Assembly (NCBI RefSeq): GCF_000687875.1
Contig: NZ_JHYG01000006.1
Span: 203,970 to 267,969 of the forward strand
From: Acidocella facilis ATCC 35904
GTDB taxonomy: Bacteria > Pseudomonadota > Alphaproteobacteria > Acetobacterales > Acetobacteraceae
Reading direction: 5' to 3'
Length of the DNA stretch: 64,000 nt
How positions within the stretch are numbered: position 1 is the first letter of the stretch; every line of letters begins with the position of its first letter. The position numbers and the translations under genes were made by a program. This document shows, one piece after another, positions 35,154-43,796 of this stretch. A model generated the notes under the pieces. It ran no database searches and was not told the DNA's origin. It saw only the letters and a program-made list of their open reading frames with translations.

Positions 35154-35557
35154 ACCGGAAAAAAGCCCAATTTCGAGTGATGCTCGATGAAGGCGTTCCT
35201 GTTTCAGTAGGTCATGTATTTGAAAGTCTTGGTCAAGAAGTGATTTTCTATAGGGACGTTTTACCCGAAAGCGTTCCCGACCATGTAGTCGCAGTCGCAG
35301 CACTTACAAATAATGCGATCTTAGTTGCAATTGATGAAGACATGCGGAGGATAGCCAGAAAGTATGGTCAAAAAGGTCAAGATCCAAGATATGCCAAGCT
35401 TAATCTAATTCATCTGTGCTGCGACAGTGTGCTTGCTTCGAAGCGCGCAGACCATGCATTTTCGTTTATCGAGTTTGAATGGAACTTCAATATTAAAAAA
35501 CCGGCGCGGCGGATGTGGATCGAAATTGGCGCCCATTACCTAAAGACGCATCGTTAA
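35150..35557 (+). CDS. DUF5615 PIN-like protein, predicted toxin
   Basis: A 135-residue protein with N-terminal FRVMLDEGVPVSVGHVFESL (the conserved early Asp of the PIN-like fold), VIFYRDVLPESVPDHVVAVA and AILVAIDEDMRRIARKYG, which carry further acidic residues expected of a Mg2+ ribonuclease centre. Usual length for DUF5615. Start is TTG overlapping the antitoxin stop; GTG 35177 and ATG 35180 would clip the first strand. It pairs with the DUF433 protein as a type II toxin-antitoxin module. RNase activity is inferred from the family. Confidence 0.78.
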   Translation: MNRKKAQFRVMLDEGVPVSVGHVFESLGQEVIFYRDVLPESVPDHVVAVAALTNNAILVAIDEDMRRIARKYGQKGQDPRYAKLNLIHLCCDSVLASKRADHAFSFIEFEWNFNIKKPARRMWIEIGAHYLKTHR

Positions 35558-35578
35558 GGTAAAGAGAAGTTACTTTTC

Positions 35579-35617
35579 AAACCAGCCGGATTGGCTTTTA
35601 TCCAATCCGGCTGGTTT
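35579..35617. terminator. 16-base-pair hairpin after the toxin-antitoxin pair
   Basis: Perfect arms AAACCAGCCGGATTGG (35579-35594) and CCAATCCGGCTGGTTT (35602-35617) around loop CTTTTAT. It lies 22 bases after the toxin stop. The 3' arm ends in TTT without a long U-tract, so it is a plausible but imperfect terminator, usable from either side. Confidence 0.6.
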
Positions 35618-35626
35618 GTGGTGGTT

Positions 35627-35706
35627 CCTACCCCCCGTACCCCAACACGCTCTTGATCTCCAAGAAATCATGCATCGCCCAATCGGCATATTCGCGCCCA
35701 TTGCCG
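35627..35706 (-). pseudogene. Aldehyde dehydrogenase 3'-end remnant (duplicate of 36242-36321)
   Basis: Eighty bases matching the 3' end of the aldehyde dehydrogenase gene at 36243 with two mismatches by eye. Read on the minus strand it encodes NGREYADWAMHDFLEIKSVL plus GYGG and the stop, exactly the enzyme's C-terminus. Upstream of these ~25 codons the similarity ends abruptly. It is a direct repeat 615 bases away from the intact copy and brackets the small gene at 35754. Confidence 0.85.
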
Positions 35707-35753
35707 CCCGGCGCAAACCCGTTACGTTCCCGCATGACCACCCGCGAGGCTCC

Positions 35754-36197
35754 ATGACCCGCTTGCTTGCGCTTCTCGCCGCTCTGGCCCTCACAGCCCC
35801 GGCCGACGCCGCCCCCTGTCCTGTCACGCCGCTCCAAAATCATGGTGCGGATTTGGTTTTCGGCGCCTTCAAGGCGCACATGGTCAGCGATAGCGACCCC
35901 GGCAACAGCGCCGCCTGGGAAGGCCCGCTGATCATCAGCGCCGGTGGCAAAAGCTGCGAGGCGGATATTTCCATCATCACCCCGCCCTTCTTCCTTGCCG
36001 GCGCGCATGATCTTTACGTCACCACCTATAGCGGCAGCGAAAGCACGCAATATCTGGTTGATGCCCGCAATTGCCACGTGCTTTGGGCAAGCCCTCTCTT
36101 CACCGGCAATCCAGCGCTGCGCGGCGGCGATGTCTTCATCTATCCGGATGCAAAACCGGTCCGCATTCAGCCCGATTGCCGGCCGGCAGACCCATAA
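35754..36197 (+). CDS. Small exported protein, function unknown
   Basis: A 147-residue protein with a clear Sec signal peptide (MTRLLALLAALALTAPADA before APCPVTPL). The mature part has Cys residues near each end and in the middle (APCPV, GKSCEADI, RNCHVL, QPDCRPA), suggesting disulfides in the periplasm, and β-rich segments. I do not recognise the family. It sits between two copies of the dehydrogenase 3' end, so it may have arrived with the rearrangement that duplicated them. The longer frame to 35616 would run through the remnant. Confidence 0.65.
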   Translation: MTRLLALLAALALTAPADAAPCPVTPLQNHGADLVFGAFKAHMVSDSDPGNSAAWEGPLIISAGGKSCEADISIITPPFFLAGAHDLYVTTYSGSESTQYLVDARNCHVLWASPLFTGNPALRGGDVFIYPDAKPVRIQPDCRPADP

Positions 36198-36242
36198 CCA
36201 GGCGAGAGGGCGCGCGCCGGCAACGCCCCCTCTCTTCCCAGC

Positions 36243-37670
36243 CTACCCCCCGTACCCCAAAACGCTCTTGATTTCCAAGAAATCATGCATCGCCCAATCG
36301 GCATATTCGCGCCCATTGCCGCTCTGCTTATACCCCCCGAACGACGAGCAAAAATCCGAATCCGGGTAGTTCAGATAAACCGACCCTGCCCGCATTTCCG
36401 CCGCCACATGGCGCACCTTGTCCATATCCTTGCCCTGCACATAGGCCGCCAGACCATACACCGTGTCATTGGCGATCTCGATGGCCTGCTCCAGCCCCTC
36501 ATAGGGAATGATCGAGAGCACCGGCCCGAAAATCTCCTCCTTCTCGATGGTCATGCCCGGCTTCACATTGGCGAACACGGTCGGCTTCACGAAATAGCCC
36601 CGCTCCAGCCCGTCCGGCTTGCCCAGCCCGCCGCAGGCGAGTGTCGCCCCGTCATCGATCCCGGCCTGGATCAGCCTTTGCACCTTGTCCCACTGCATCT
36701 GGCTCACCAGCGGCCCCAGCACCGTGCCCTCGGCAAAAGCCGGGCCGGGGGTCTGCTTGTTCGCCTCATCCACGGCAATCCGCACCGCCTCGTCATGCAG
36801 GTGGGCTGGCACCAGCATGCGGGTCGCCGCGTCGCAGCTCTGCCCGGTATTGATGAAGCAGGCGCCGATGCCCTGGCGCACCGCGCTGTCCAGATCCACA
36901 TCCTCCAGCAGGATATTGGCGGACTTGCCCCCCAGCTCCTGGCAGACACGCTTCACCGTCGCCGCGGCTTCCCGCGCCACGATGGTCCCCGCCCGGGTCG
37001 AGCCGGTAAAGCTCATCATGTCCACATCCGGATGCGCCGCCAGCACCTGGCCCACCTCCGGCCCGGTGCCGTTCACCAGATTGAACACGCCGGCCGGCAC
37101 CCCGGCCTCATGCATCACCTCGGCGAAGATCAGCGCATTCACCGGGGCAATCTCGGAGGGCTTCAGCACCATGGTGCAGCCCGTCGCCAAGGCCGGTGCC
37201 ACCTTGCAGACAATCTGGTTCAGCGGCCAGTTCCAGGGCGTGATCAACCCGCACACCCCGATCGGCTCCTTCACCACCAGCGTGCTGCCGCGCTTTTCGG
37301 TGAAGGCGAAGCTCTTGAAGCGCTCGATGGTGGCCATGAAATGCTGCTGCCCCACCCAGGCCTGCGCCTCCCTGGCAAAGCCGATCGGCGCCCCCATCTC
37401 CCGCGCACAAGCCTGCGCGATATCCTCGAAGCGCTTGTTATAGACCGCGAGGCAGCTCTCCAGCAGCTCCAGCCGCTCCTTCACGGAGCTATGCGAGAAG
37501 GACTTGAAGGCCCTCTTCGCCGCCGCCACCGCCTTGTTCACATCCGCCGCGGCGCCGCCGGAAATCTCGGTGAACACCTCCTCCGTGGAGGGGTCGATCA
37601 CCGCAATCCGCTTGGCCGCCACCGGGTCCACCCAGGCGCCGTCGATATAGAATTTCAGAAATTCGGGCAT
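36243..37670 (-). CDS. NAD(P)-dependent aldehyde dehydrogenase (second of two)
   Basis: A 475-residue aldehyde dehydrogenase, same length as and clearly paralogous to the one at 23472. Motifs: TPWNWPLNQIVCKVAPALAT, SFTGSTRAGTIVA, CQELGGKSANILL with the general-base Glu, NTGQSCDAATRML with the catalytic Cys, EEIFGPVLSIIPY. The start at 37670 has GAGGA upstream; the longer frame to 37739 is not used. Transcribed alone, away from the parS-like site. Substrate unknown. Confidence 0.93.
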   Translation of the reverse strand: MPEFLKFYIDGAWVDPVAAKRIAVIDPSTEEVFTEISGGAAADVNKAVAAAKRAFKSFSHSSVKERLELLESCLAVYNKRFEDIAQACAREMGAPIGFAREAQAWVGQQHFMATIERFKSFAFTEKRGSTLVVKEPIGVCGLITPWNWPLNQIVCKVAPALATGCTMVLKPSEIAPVNALIFAEVMHEAGVPAGVFNLVNGTGPEVGQVLAAHPDVDMMSFTGSTRAGTIVAREAAATVKRVCQELGGKSANILLEDVDLDSAVRQGIGACFINTGQSCDAATRMLVPAHLHDEAVRIAVDEANKQTPGPAFAEGTVLGPLVSQMQWDKVQRLIQAGIDDGATLACGGLGKPDGLERGYFVKPTVFANVKPGMTIEKEEIFGPVLSIIPYEGLEQAIEIANDTVYGLAAYVQGKDMDKVRHVAAEMRAGSVYLNYPDSDFCSSFGGYKQSGNGREYADWAMHDFLEIKSVLGYGG

Positions 37671-37787
37671 GGCTTCCTCTTTGAACACTGCAAAGAGCAT
37701 AGCGCCGCCGCGCCCGCCTGGCTTGACCCTGAAATACAACCCTGAAATATAGCCGGCGCGATTATATCTAACGCGACGTTAAATTTC

Positions 37788-37805
37788 ATGTTCCACGTGG
37801 AACAT
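37788..37805. other. parS: parS-like palindrome
   Basis: TGTTCCACGTGGAACA at 37789-37804 is a perfect 16-base palindrome, extended to 18 by one A-T pair. It fits the ParB-binding consensus NGTTNCACGTGNAACN and is nearly identical to parS sites described in pseudomonads. It lies in the short non-coding gap between the aldehyde dehydrogenase start and the ccrM stop. parA/parB are not in the window. Confidence 0.75.
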
Positions 37806-37817
37806 TTCGGGAACAGA

Positions 37818-38891
37818 TTACGCCTCGGGGCTTTCCTTGCGCAGCGCATCCAGCGGCAGAAGCTGCCCGTCGCGCTCGAAATGCCAGAAGGTCCAGCCAT
37901 TGCAGGACGGCGCGTTCTGCACCGCCGCGCCGACCTGATGGATCGAGCCGCGATGCGCCCCGCTCACCAGCCCGCCCTCGGCCGTCACCTCCGCCTCCAC
38001 CCGGCGCTGCTTGTCCATCACCTTGGTCCCGGTGCGGATGATGCCGCGCTCCACGAAGCTGCCAAAGGCGATTCGCGGCGCCGCGCGGCCGGAGGGCGGG
38101 GCCACCACCGCCATGCGCGAGGCCGGGGCCTCCGCCGCCAGCCGCCCCCAGGCCGCCTCCACATAGGCCGGATGCCGCTCAATGCCGATGAAATGCCGGT
38201 GCAGCCGCTTCGCCACCGCCGCCGTGGTGCCCGTACCCAGGAACGGGTCGACAATCACATCCCCCGGGCTGGTCGAGGCCATGATGACGCGGTGCAGCAG
38301 CGCCTCGGGCTTCTGGGTCGGGTGCAGCTTCAGCCCGTGATTATTCTTCAGCCGCTCATTCCCGGTGCAGAGCGGCAGCGTCCAGTCCGAGCGCATCTGC
38401 AGATCGTCGTTCAGCGCCTTCATCGACTGGTAATTGAATTTATACCGGCTCTGCTGGCTGCGCGCCGCCCAGATCATGGTCTCATGCGCGTTGGTGAAGC
38501 GCCGGCCGCGGAAATTCGGCATCGGGTTGGTCTTGCGCCAGATTACGTCGTTGAGGATCCAGAAGCCCAGATCCTGCATCATCGCCCCGATGCGGAAGAT
38601 ATTATGGTAAGAGCCGATCACCCAGATCGTCCCGTCCTTGTTCAGCACACGGTGGCATTCGGAGAGCCAGTCCCGGGTGAAGGCGTCATAGGCGGCGAAA
38701 TCGGTAAATTTATCCCAATCGTCATCCACCCCGTCCACCAGGCTGTCATCCGGGCGGCGCAATTCGCCGCGCAGCTGCAGGTTATAAGGCGGATCGGCGA
38801 AGACGCAGTTGATCGACGCATCCGGCAGCATGCGCAACATCGTCCCGGCATCACCGAGCAAGATCTGATCCAGCGGCAATTCGCGCAGCAT
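37818..38891 (-). CDS. ccrM: CcrM-type adenine DNA methyltransferase (GANTC)
   Basis: Cell-cycle DNA methyltransferase modifying adenine in GANTC. The 357-residue protein matches CcrM of Caulobacter in length and order: target/catalytic motif DPPY at residues 33-36 ([14 protein letters not shown]), [63 protein letters not shown] (AdoMet site) and a C-terminal domain ending [18 protein letters not shown]. The ATG at 38891 is chosen for homology; GTG 38897 and upstream TTG codons are possible. A GACTC (GANTC) site at 38924-38928 lies in its promoter. Confidence 0.95.
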   Translation of the reverse strand: MLRELPLDQILLGDAGTMLRMLPDASINCVFADPPYNLQLRGELRRPDDSLVDGVDDDWDKFTDFAAYDAFTRDWLSECHRVLNKDGTIWVIGSYHNIFRIGAMMQDLGFWILNDVIWRKTNPMPNFRGRRFTNAHETMIWAARSQQSRYKFNYQSMKALNDDLQMRSDWTLPLCTGNERLKNNHGLKLHPTQKPEALLHRVIMASTSPGDVIVDPFLGTGTTAAVAKRLHRHFIGIERHPAYVEAAWGRLAAEAPASRMAVVAPPSGRAAPRIAFGSFVERGIIRTGTKVMDKQRRVEAEVTAEGGLVSGAHRGSIHQVGAAVQNAPSCNGWTFWHFERDGQLLPLDALRKESPEA

Positions 38892-39093
38892 TTCCACAGG
38901 CAAGGCGGACCCCAAAACTAATCGACTCGTGAATAAGTGGCGGGCCGGTCGTAACCGCGTCAACCGTCTGGTCTGTGCGATTTTGGCACAAAAGCCGCAC
39001 ATGCACTATAACGCCTCTTCATTCTTGACAGTCCGGGGGGGTAAGGATAGCAACCGCCCAACCTTCCGGCGGATATCCGCGAGGAGCAGGTGC
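38892..39093. promoter_or_regulatory. Divergent region between ccrM and the atp operon
   Basis: About 200 bases. For ccrM: a GANTC site (GACTC, 38924-38928), the enzyme's own target, which allows methylation feedback as known in Caulobacter. For atpI: TTGACA at 39025-39030 is a good -35 box; the matching -10 is unclear. Confidence 0.5.
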
Positions 39094-39390
39094 ATGAGCG
39101 ACGGCCCGGAGAAACCAGGGTTTGAGGACAGGCTGGCGGCGGCGGAAGACGCGGCCCAGGGTCCCAAGCGCAAGGCGCCAGGGCAGAGCGATGCCGGCTC
39201 GGCGCAACGCGCCATCGAGCTGGCGATGCGGCTGGGGGTTGAAATGGTGGCCGCGATGGTCATCGCCGTGGTGATCGGGTGGGGGCTGGACAGGCTCTTG
39301 CACACCAAGCCATGGCTGATGATCCTCATGGTCCCGGTGGGTCTGGCGGCCGGCATGCGCAATCTTTTGCGGGCCGATCGCGGGCGGTAA
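39094..39390 (+). CDS. atpI: ATP synthase protein I
   Basis: A 98-residue protein with a charged N-terminus and two membrane segments (VEMVAAMVIAVVIGWGLDRL and PWLMILMVPVGLAAGMRNLL), typical of AtpI, which helps c-ring assembly. GAGGAG lies just before the ATG at 39094; the frame is open to 38929 but that part runs through the promoter. First gene of the F0 operon. Confidence 0.9.
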   Translation: MSDGPEKPGFEDRLAAAEDAAQGPKRKAPGQSDAGSAQRAIELAMRLGVEMVAAMVIAVVIGWGLDRLLHTKPWLMILMVPVGLAAGMRNLLRADRGR

Positions 39391-39428
39391 GTCGCGCCGG
39401 TATCAATCGGGGCGAAAACAGTTTAAAC

Positions 39429-39497
39429 GCCGCGCGAGCGGCGGGTCGGTTAAGTGCCGCGCCAGCGGCACGTTGGGATAAACCTCCGCGCAAGCGG
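39429..39497 (+). repeat. Three small tetraloop hairpins in the atpI-atpB gap
   Basis: GCCGC-GCGA-GCGGC (39429-39442), GTGCCGC-GCCA-GCGGCAC (39454-39471) and CCGC-GCAA-GCGG (39486-39497) are three related hairpins of 5, 7 and 4 pairs in 69 bases. Two loops are GNRA type. They stand in the leader of atpB and may affect its translation or mRNA stability. Confidence 0.55.
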
Positions 39498-39528
39498 CAA
39501 AAGTACGGCTTCAGGCAGGGTAGAACAC

Positions 39529-40281
39529 ATGGCGGGACCATCGATCGACGCGCTGGGACAATTCGACCTGACCACCGGTCTGGGGGCCATCGGGCGCGCG
39601 GTCAATTTCACCAACTCCAACGAGGCGATGCTGGCGGCCGCCATCATCATCGTCGGCATGTTCGCCATCGGGCTGAAGGCCAAGGCGCTGGTGCCCGGCC
39701 GCATCCAGGCGCTGGTCGAGGTGCTGTATGAGTTCGTGCATCATATGTGCGTGGACACGATCGGCGAGGAAGGCCGCAAATTCTTCCCGCTGGTCTTCAC
39801 CATCTTCAGCTTCATCCTGCTCGGCAACCTGATCGGGCTGTTCCCGTATTTCTTCGCCTTCACCTCGCATATCGCGGTGACGCTGGCGCTGGCCTTGTTC
39901 GTGTTCGTGTTCTCGACCGCGGTGGGCTTCTATATTCACGGCTTTGGCTTCCTGAAATTCTTCGTCCCCGCCGGGGTGCCGGGCTGGCTGCTGCCGCTGC
40001 TGGTGCCGATCGAGATCATCTCCTATCTCTCCCGCCCGGTCTCGCTCTCTGTGCGTCTGTTCGCGAACATGACCGCCGGGCATGTGATGTGGGAAGTCTT
40101 CGCCGGCTTCATGCTGCTGCTCACCGCCGGGTTCGGCGTGTTCGGCGCCATCGCCTCCGTCGTGCCGCTGGGCCTCAATGTCGCCCTGGCCGCTTTGGAG
40201 CTGCTGGTCGCCGGGCTGCAGGCCTATGTTTTCGCCATCCTGACCTGCCTGTATCTGCACGACGCCGTGCATATGCATTAA
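39529..40281 (+). CDS. atpB: ATP synthase F0 subunit a
   Basis: Proton-channel subunit a, 250 residues. The essential Arg is in RPVSLSVRLFANMTAGHVMW, and the C-terminal segment LLVAGLQAYVFAILTCLYLHDAV is well conserved. Begins with IDALGQFDL, typical of alphaproteobacterial subunit a. Start ATG at 39529; longer frames upstream run into the hairpin repeats. Confidence 0.96.
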   Translation: MAGPSIDALGQFDLTTGLGAIGRAVNFTNSNEAMLAAAIIIVGMFAIGLKAKALVPGRIQALVEVLYEFVHHMCVDTIGEEGRKFFPLVFTIFSFILLGNLIGLFPYFFAFTSHIAVTLALALFVFVFSTAVGFYIHGFGFLKFFVPAGVPGWLLPLLVPIEIISYLSRPVSLSVRLFANMTAGHVMWEVFAGFMLLLTAGFGVFGAIASVVPLGLNVALAALELLVAGLQAYVFAILTCLYLHDAVHMH

Positions 40282-40339
40282 GGCCGGTCCGGTTCCTCCC
40301 GTTTCGCCTATAAGTTTCTGCTAAAAAGGAAAAAATTAC

Positions 40340-40576
40340 ATGGATCCTCAGTCTGCCGCTCTGCTCGCCAAGGACGTTGGCGCGGGTCTCGCCACCATCG
40401 GTGTCGCCGGTGCCGGCGTTGGTATCGGTAACCTGTTCGGCTCGTTCGTCTCCTCCGTCGGCCGCAACCCGGCCGCCCGCGATGCGATGTTCCGCGACGT
40501 TCTGCTCGGCTTCGCGCTGACGGAAGCGGTGGCGCTGTACGCGCTGGTCATCGCGCTGGTCATTCTGTTCACCTAA
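40340..40576 (+). CDS. atpE: ATP synthase F0 subunit c
   Basis: 78-residue rotor proteolipid with two membrane helices. Glycine-rich first helix (GVAGAGVGIGNLFGSF), polar loop RNPAARD and the proton-carrying Glu62 in ALTEAVALYAL. AAAAAGG before the ATG. Confidence 0.97.
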   Translation: MDPQSAALLAKDVGAGLATIGVAGAGVGIGNLFGSFVSSVGRNPAARDAMFRDVLLGFALTEAVALYALVIALVILFT

Positions 40577-40577
40577 G

Positions 40578-41147
40578 ATGCGCCGGATCAGCACCGCTCT
40601 GCTGCTGGCCCTTGCCCCCTCCGCCGCGCTGGCCGAGGGCAAGATGCCGCAGATGGATTTCTCCAACCCGCTCACCCTTGATCAGGTGGGCTGGATGGCG
40701 GTCATCTTGGTGGTGCTTTACCTCCTGCTTTCGCGCTGGGGCCTGCCGCAGATGGGCAAGGTTCTGGAAAACCGCGCCGCCATCATCGCCCGCGACCTGG
40801 CGGCGGCCCGTGCCGCCAAGCAGGATGCAGACCGGGCGGTGGCGCTGTTGACCGCCACGCTGGCGTCCGCCCGGGCCAATGCCCAGGCCGAGGTGGCGAA
40901 GGCGGTCGCGGACGCGAAGGCGCAGGCTGCCAGCAAGGCGGCGGCGCTGAACGCGGAGCTGGAGGCCAAGCTCGCCGAGTCCGAAGCCCGGATCGAGGCG
41001 GCGCGTGCCTCTGCCATGGCGGCGATCAAGCCGGTGGCGGCGCAAGCGGCATCCGAGATCCTGCTCAAACTCACCGGCGCCGTGCCGGAACAGAGCGAGC
41101 TGTCGCAGCGTGTCGAAGACGCGCTGGCGGCCCGCAAGGCGGCCTAA
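40578..41147 (+). CDS. ATP synthase F0 subunit b' (AtpF'/AtpG)
   Basis: Peripheral stalk subunit, 189 residues. An N-terminal hydrophobic signal-like segment (LLLALAPSAALAEG), a membrane anchor (MAVILVVLYLLLSRW) and a long Ala/Lys/Glu coiled coil. Alphaproteobacteria and chloroplasts carry two unlike b subunits; this is the first of the pair, one base after atpE. Confidence 0.9.
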   Translation: MRRISTALLLALAPSAALAEGKMPQMDFSNPLTLDQVGWMAVILVVLYLLLSRWGLPQMGKVLENRAAIIARDLAAARAAKQDADRAVALLTATLASARANAQAEVAKAVADAKAQAASKAAALNAELEAKLAESEARIEAARASAMAAIKPVAAQAASEILLKLTGAVPEQSELSQRVEDALAARKAA

Positions 41148-41150
41148 GCC

Positions 41151-41663
41151 ATGCAGTATGACGCTCTCAACGCCCATTTCTGGGCGCACGGAACCTTCTG
41201 GGTCTTCATTGCCATCGTCATCTTCGCGGTCATTGCCGGCCGCAAGGTGCTGCAGGGCATTGGCGGCCTGCTGGACGCCCGCACCAAGGCGGTGCAGGCG
41301 GCGCTGGACGAAGCCGCGCAGCTGAAGGCCGAGGCCGAGGCGATGCTGGCGGAAGCCAAGCAGAAGCAGGCCCAGGCCCAGGAAGATGCCCGCCACATCC
41401 TGGCCACGGCGCATGCCGAGGCGCAGCGTCTGGCGGCCGAGCTGGCGGCCGAGGCGCAGGCCACGGCGCAGCGGCGTGAGAAGATGGCGCTGGAACGCAT
41501 CCAGGCCGCCGAATCCGCCGCGGTGAAGGAGGTTCGCGCCGCCGCGATCGACATCGCCACCGCCGCCTCCACCGCCTTGCTGCGCGATAGCGTCAGCAAC
41601 GACAGTGATGCGGTGCTGATCGACCATGCGATCACCGCGCTGCCGAAGGCGCTGCGCGGCTAG
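41151..41663 (+). CDS. atpF: ATP synthase F0 subunit b
   Basis: Peripheral stalk subunit, 170 residues: an N-terminal anchor (FWVFIAIVIFAVIAGRKVLQ) and a coiled coil rich in Ala, Glu, Gln, with IDIATAASTALLRDSV near the end. Last gene of the F0 operon; terminator follows. F1 genes are not in the window, as in other alphaproteobacteria where F0 and F1 are separate operons. Confidence 0.95.
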   Translation: MQYDALNAHFWAHGTFWVFIAIVIFAVIAGRKVLQGIGGLLDARTKAVQAALDEAAQLKAEAEAMLAEAKQKQAQAQEDARHILATAHAEAQRLAAELAAEAQATAQRREKMALERIQAAESAAVKEVRAAAIDIATAASTALLRDSVSNDSDAVLIDHAITALPKALRG

Positions 41664-41709
41664 AGCCTGCCGCTCTTCGGTGGCCACGCCGAGGAGACCG
41701 AGACCAACC

Positions 41710-41747
41710 AAACGGGGCGTTTCCGCAAGGAACGCCCCGTTTTGTTT
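41710..41747. terminator. Rho-independent terminator between atpF and cobF
   Basis: Stem AAACGGGGCGTT (41710-41721) pairs with AACGCCCCGTTT (41731-41742), with additional T-G and C-G pairs enclosing a small loop, then TTGTTT. Symmetric A and T ends allow it to stop the convergent cobF transcript too; it abuts the cobF stop codon. Confidence 0.85.
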
Positions 41748-42492
41748 ACCCGGCGGTCTTTTTCAGCAGATACACATCCATGATCCACCCATGCGCCGCC
41801 CTTGCCGCCGCCCGGGTGGCGATGATCTCCGGCCCGATCCGTGCCAGCGCGCCCTGGCGGATGATCTGCTCTGGCATGCCCAGATAGGCGCCCCACCAGA
41901 TCCAAATCCCTGCCGGGTCCAGGCTCTGGAAGGCGCAGCCGCCATCGAGCATCACCACCAGCGTATCCACCCCGGGCGGCCAGCCATGGTCACGCAATTG
42001 CCGCCCGGTGGTGACGAGAAAGGGCGCGCCGATTTCGTTGAGCACCATGGCGTGCGCGGCGGTGAGCGCCTGGATCGAGGTGATGCCGGGGATCACCTCC
42101 ACCGGCAGCGCCAGCCGGCCGGCGATGCGCAGGGTGGAATCATAGAGCGAGGGATCCCCCCAGACCAGCAGCGCCGCCCGCCCACCTTGCGGCAAGGCGC
42201 GCTCCAGCACCTGCCGCCAGCGCCCGGCGATCTCGTCATGCCAGTCCTCGACGCGGGCGCGGTAATCCAAGGTCGCCTCGTCGCGTACCGGCAGGTCGAA
42301 CTCCACCAGCCGGGTGGCTTGGTTGGTGATCACCTCGTCACAGATCCGCCGGCGCAGCGCCGCCAGATCCGCCTTCTGCGCCCCCTTGCGCGGGATCATC
42401 ACGATGTCGGCCGCGTTCAGCGCCTTGATCGCCTGCAAGGTGAGATGATCCGGGTTGCCGGTGCCGATGCCGATCAAAACAAGGCTGTGCAT
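41746..42492 (-). CDS. cobF: Precorrin-6A synthase (deacetylating)
   Basis: CobF methylates C-1 of precorrin-5 and removes the acetyl group, giving precorrin-6A; unique to the aerobic pathway. The 248 residues have the methyltransferase start LVLIGIGTGNPDHLTLQAIK, ALLVWGDPSLYDSTLRIAGR, EVIPGITSIQALTAAHAM and WIWWGAYLGMPEQIIRQG, the latter typical of CobF. Last gene of the minus-strand cob run, start overlapping the cobB stop (TGATG). Confidence 0.96.
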   Translation of the reverse strand: MHSLVLIGIGTGNPDHLTLQAIKALNAADIVMIPRKGAQKADLAALRRRICDEVITNQATRLVEFDLPVRDEATLDYRARVEDWHDEIAGRWRQVLERALPQGGRAALLVWGDPSLYDSTLRIAGRLALPVEVIPGITSIQALTAAHAMVLNEIGAPFLVTTGRQLRDHGWPPGVDTLVVMLDGGCAFQSLDPAGIWIWWGAYLGMPEQIIRQGALARIGPEIIATRAAARAAHGWIMDVYLLKKTAG

Positions 42493-43796
42493 CAGCTCTC
42501 CAGCCGGGAGATCAGGTGGAAGAAGCTGCCGCTGACATGGCCCCGGCGGGAGCCGGTTTCGTCCACCAGCGTGCCCTCGGCATCGCGCACCTGCGCCAGC
42601 GGCGCGTCGGGCTGGGCGAGGATGGAGGCGTAGTGGAATTCATGCCCGGCGAGATCCGCGCTTGCCTCCTGCCCCGGCATCGCCGCCAGCAGCCGGGCGC
42701 GGCGATAGCCGAGATGCATCTTGCGTTTGGCGAAGCTGGTGGCAAGGCCGAGCAGCCCGGCCATGGCGTGGCGCTGGCCTTGCGAATCCTCCAGCGTTTC
42801 GCCCAGCACCATATAGCCGCCGCATTCGCCATGCACCGGGCGGGTTCGCGCGAAATCCCGCAAGCCGGCCAGAAACCGCCCGGCCGCCGCCAGGGGCCCG
42901 GCATGCAGCTCGGGATAGCCGCCGGGCAGCCAGCAGATGTCGGCGCTTTCATCCGGGGCTTCGTCGGCCAGCGGCGAGAAGGGCAGAATCTCCGCCCCCG
43001 CCGCCCGCCAGCCCTCCAGCAGATGCGGGTAGAGAAAGGAAAACGCCGCATCCCGCGCCAGGGCGATGCGCTGGCCCGGCGGGCGGGGCAGGGGGGCGCT
43101 GGCCGGCAAAGCCTGCCCGGCGGCGGCCTCCAGCAACCCGTCCAGATCACAATACTGGCCCACCAGATCGGCGGCTTTGTCCAGCAGCGCCGCCAGCTTC
43201 GGCAGCTCCTGCGCCTGCACCAGCCCGAGATGGCGCTCCGGCACCCTTACATCCTCCTGGCGCGGCAGTGCGCCGAACACGCGCAACCCGGCTTCCGCCA
43301 TGCCGGCGCGCAGCAGTTTTTCATGGCGCGGGCTGGCGACACGGTTCAGCACCACGCCCGCCACCGGCAAACCCGCCCGGAAGCGGGCCAACCCGGCGGC
43401 GATGGCCGCCGCCGTCTGCGCTTGGCCGCGCACATCCAGCACCAGCAGCACCGGCCAGCCGGTCAGCGTGGCGATCTCGGCGGAGGCGCCATGGCCGCTG
43501 GCGCCTTTCAGCGCCACCCCGTCGAACAGCCCCATCGAGCCCTCAGCCAGCGCCAGCTCGGCCCCCTCCGCGCGCCCCACCAGCGCGCCGATCTCCCCCG
43601 CCCCCATCGCCCAGCTATCCAGGTTGAAGCAAGGCCGGCCGGTGGCGGCGGCGAGAAAGGCGGGGTCGATATAATCCGGGCCGGATTTGTAGGGCTGCAC
43701 CGCCACGCCGCGCCGGGTGAAGGCGCGGGCGAGGCCCAGGCTCAGCGTGGTCTTGCCCGCGCCGGAGGCAGCGGCGGCGATCAGCAGCCCCTTCAT
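42492..43796 (-). CDS. cobB: Hydrogenobyrinate a,c-diamide synthase
   Basis: Glutamine-dependent amidation of the a and c side chains of hydrogenobyrinic acid. The 434-residue enzyme has an N-terminal ATP site [28 protein letters not shown], and a C-terminal class I glutaminase domain with catalytic Cys in [14 protein letters not shown]. Coupled to cobM by ATGA overlap. Confidence 0.95.
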   Translation of the reverse strand: MKGLLIAAAASGAGKTTLSLGLARAFTRRGVAVQPYKSGPDYIDPAFLAAATGRPCFNLDSWAMGAGEIGALVGRAEGAELALAEGSMGLFDGVALKGASGHGASAEIATLTGWPVLLVLDVRGQAQTAAAIAAGLARFRAGLPVAGVVLNRVASPRHEKLLRAGMAEAGLRVFGALPRQEDVRVPERHLGLVQAQELPKLAALLDKAADLVGQYCDLDGLLEAAAGQALPASAPLPRPPGQRIALARDAAFSFLYPHLLEGWRAAGAEILPFSPLADEAPDESADICWLPGGYPELHAGPLAAAGRFLAGLRDFARTRPVHGECGGYMVLGETLEDSQGQRHAMAGLLGLATSFAKRKMHLGYRRARLLAAMPGQEASADLAGHEFHYASILAQPDAPLAQVRDAEGTLVDETGSRRGHVSGSFFHLISRLES

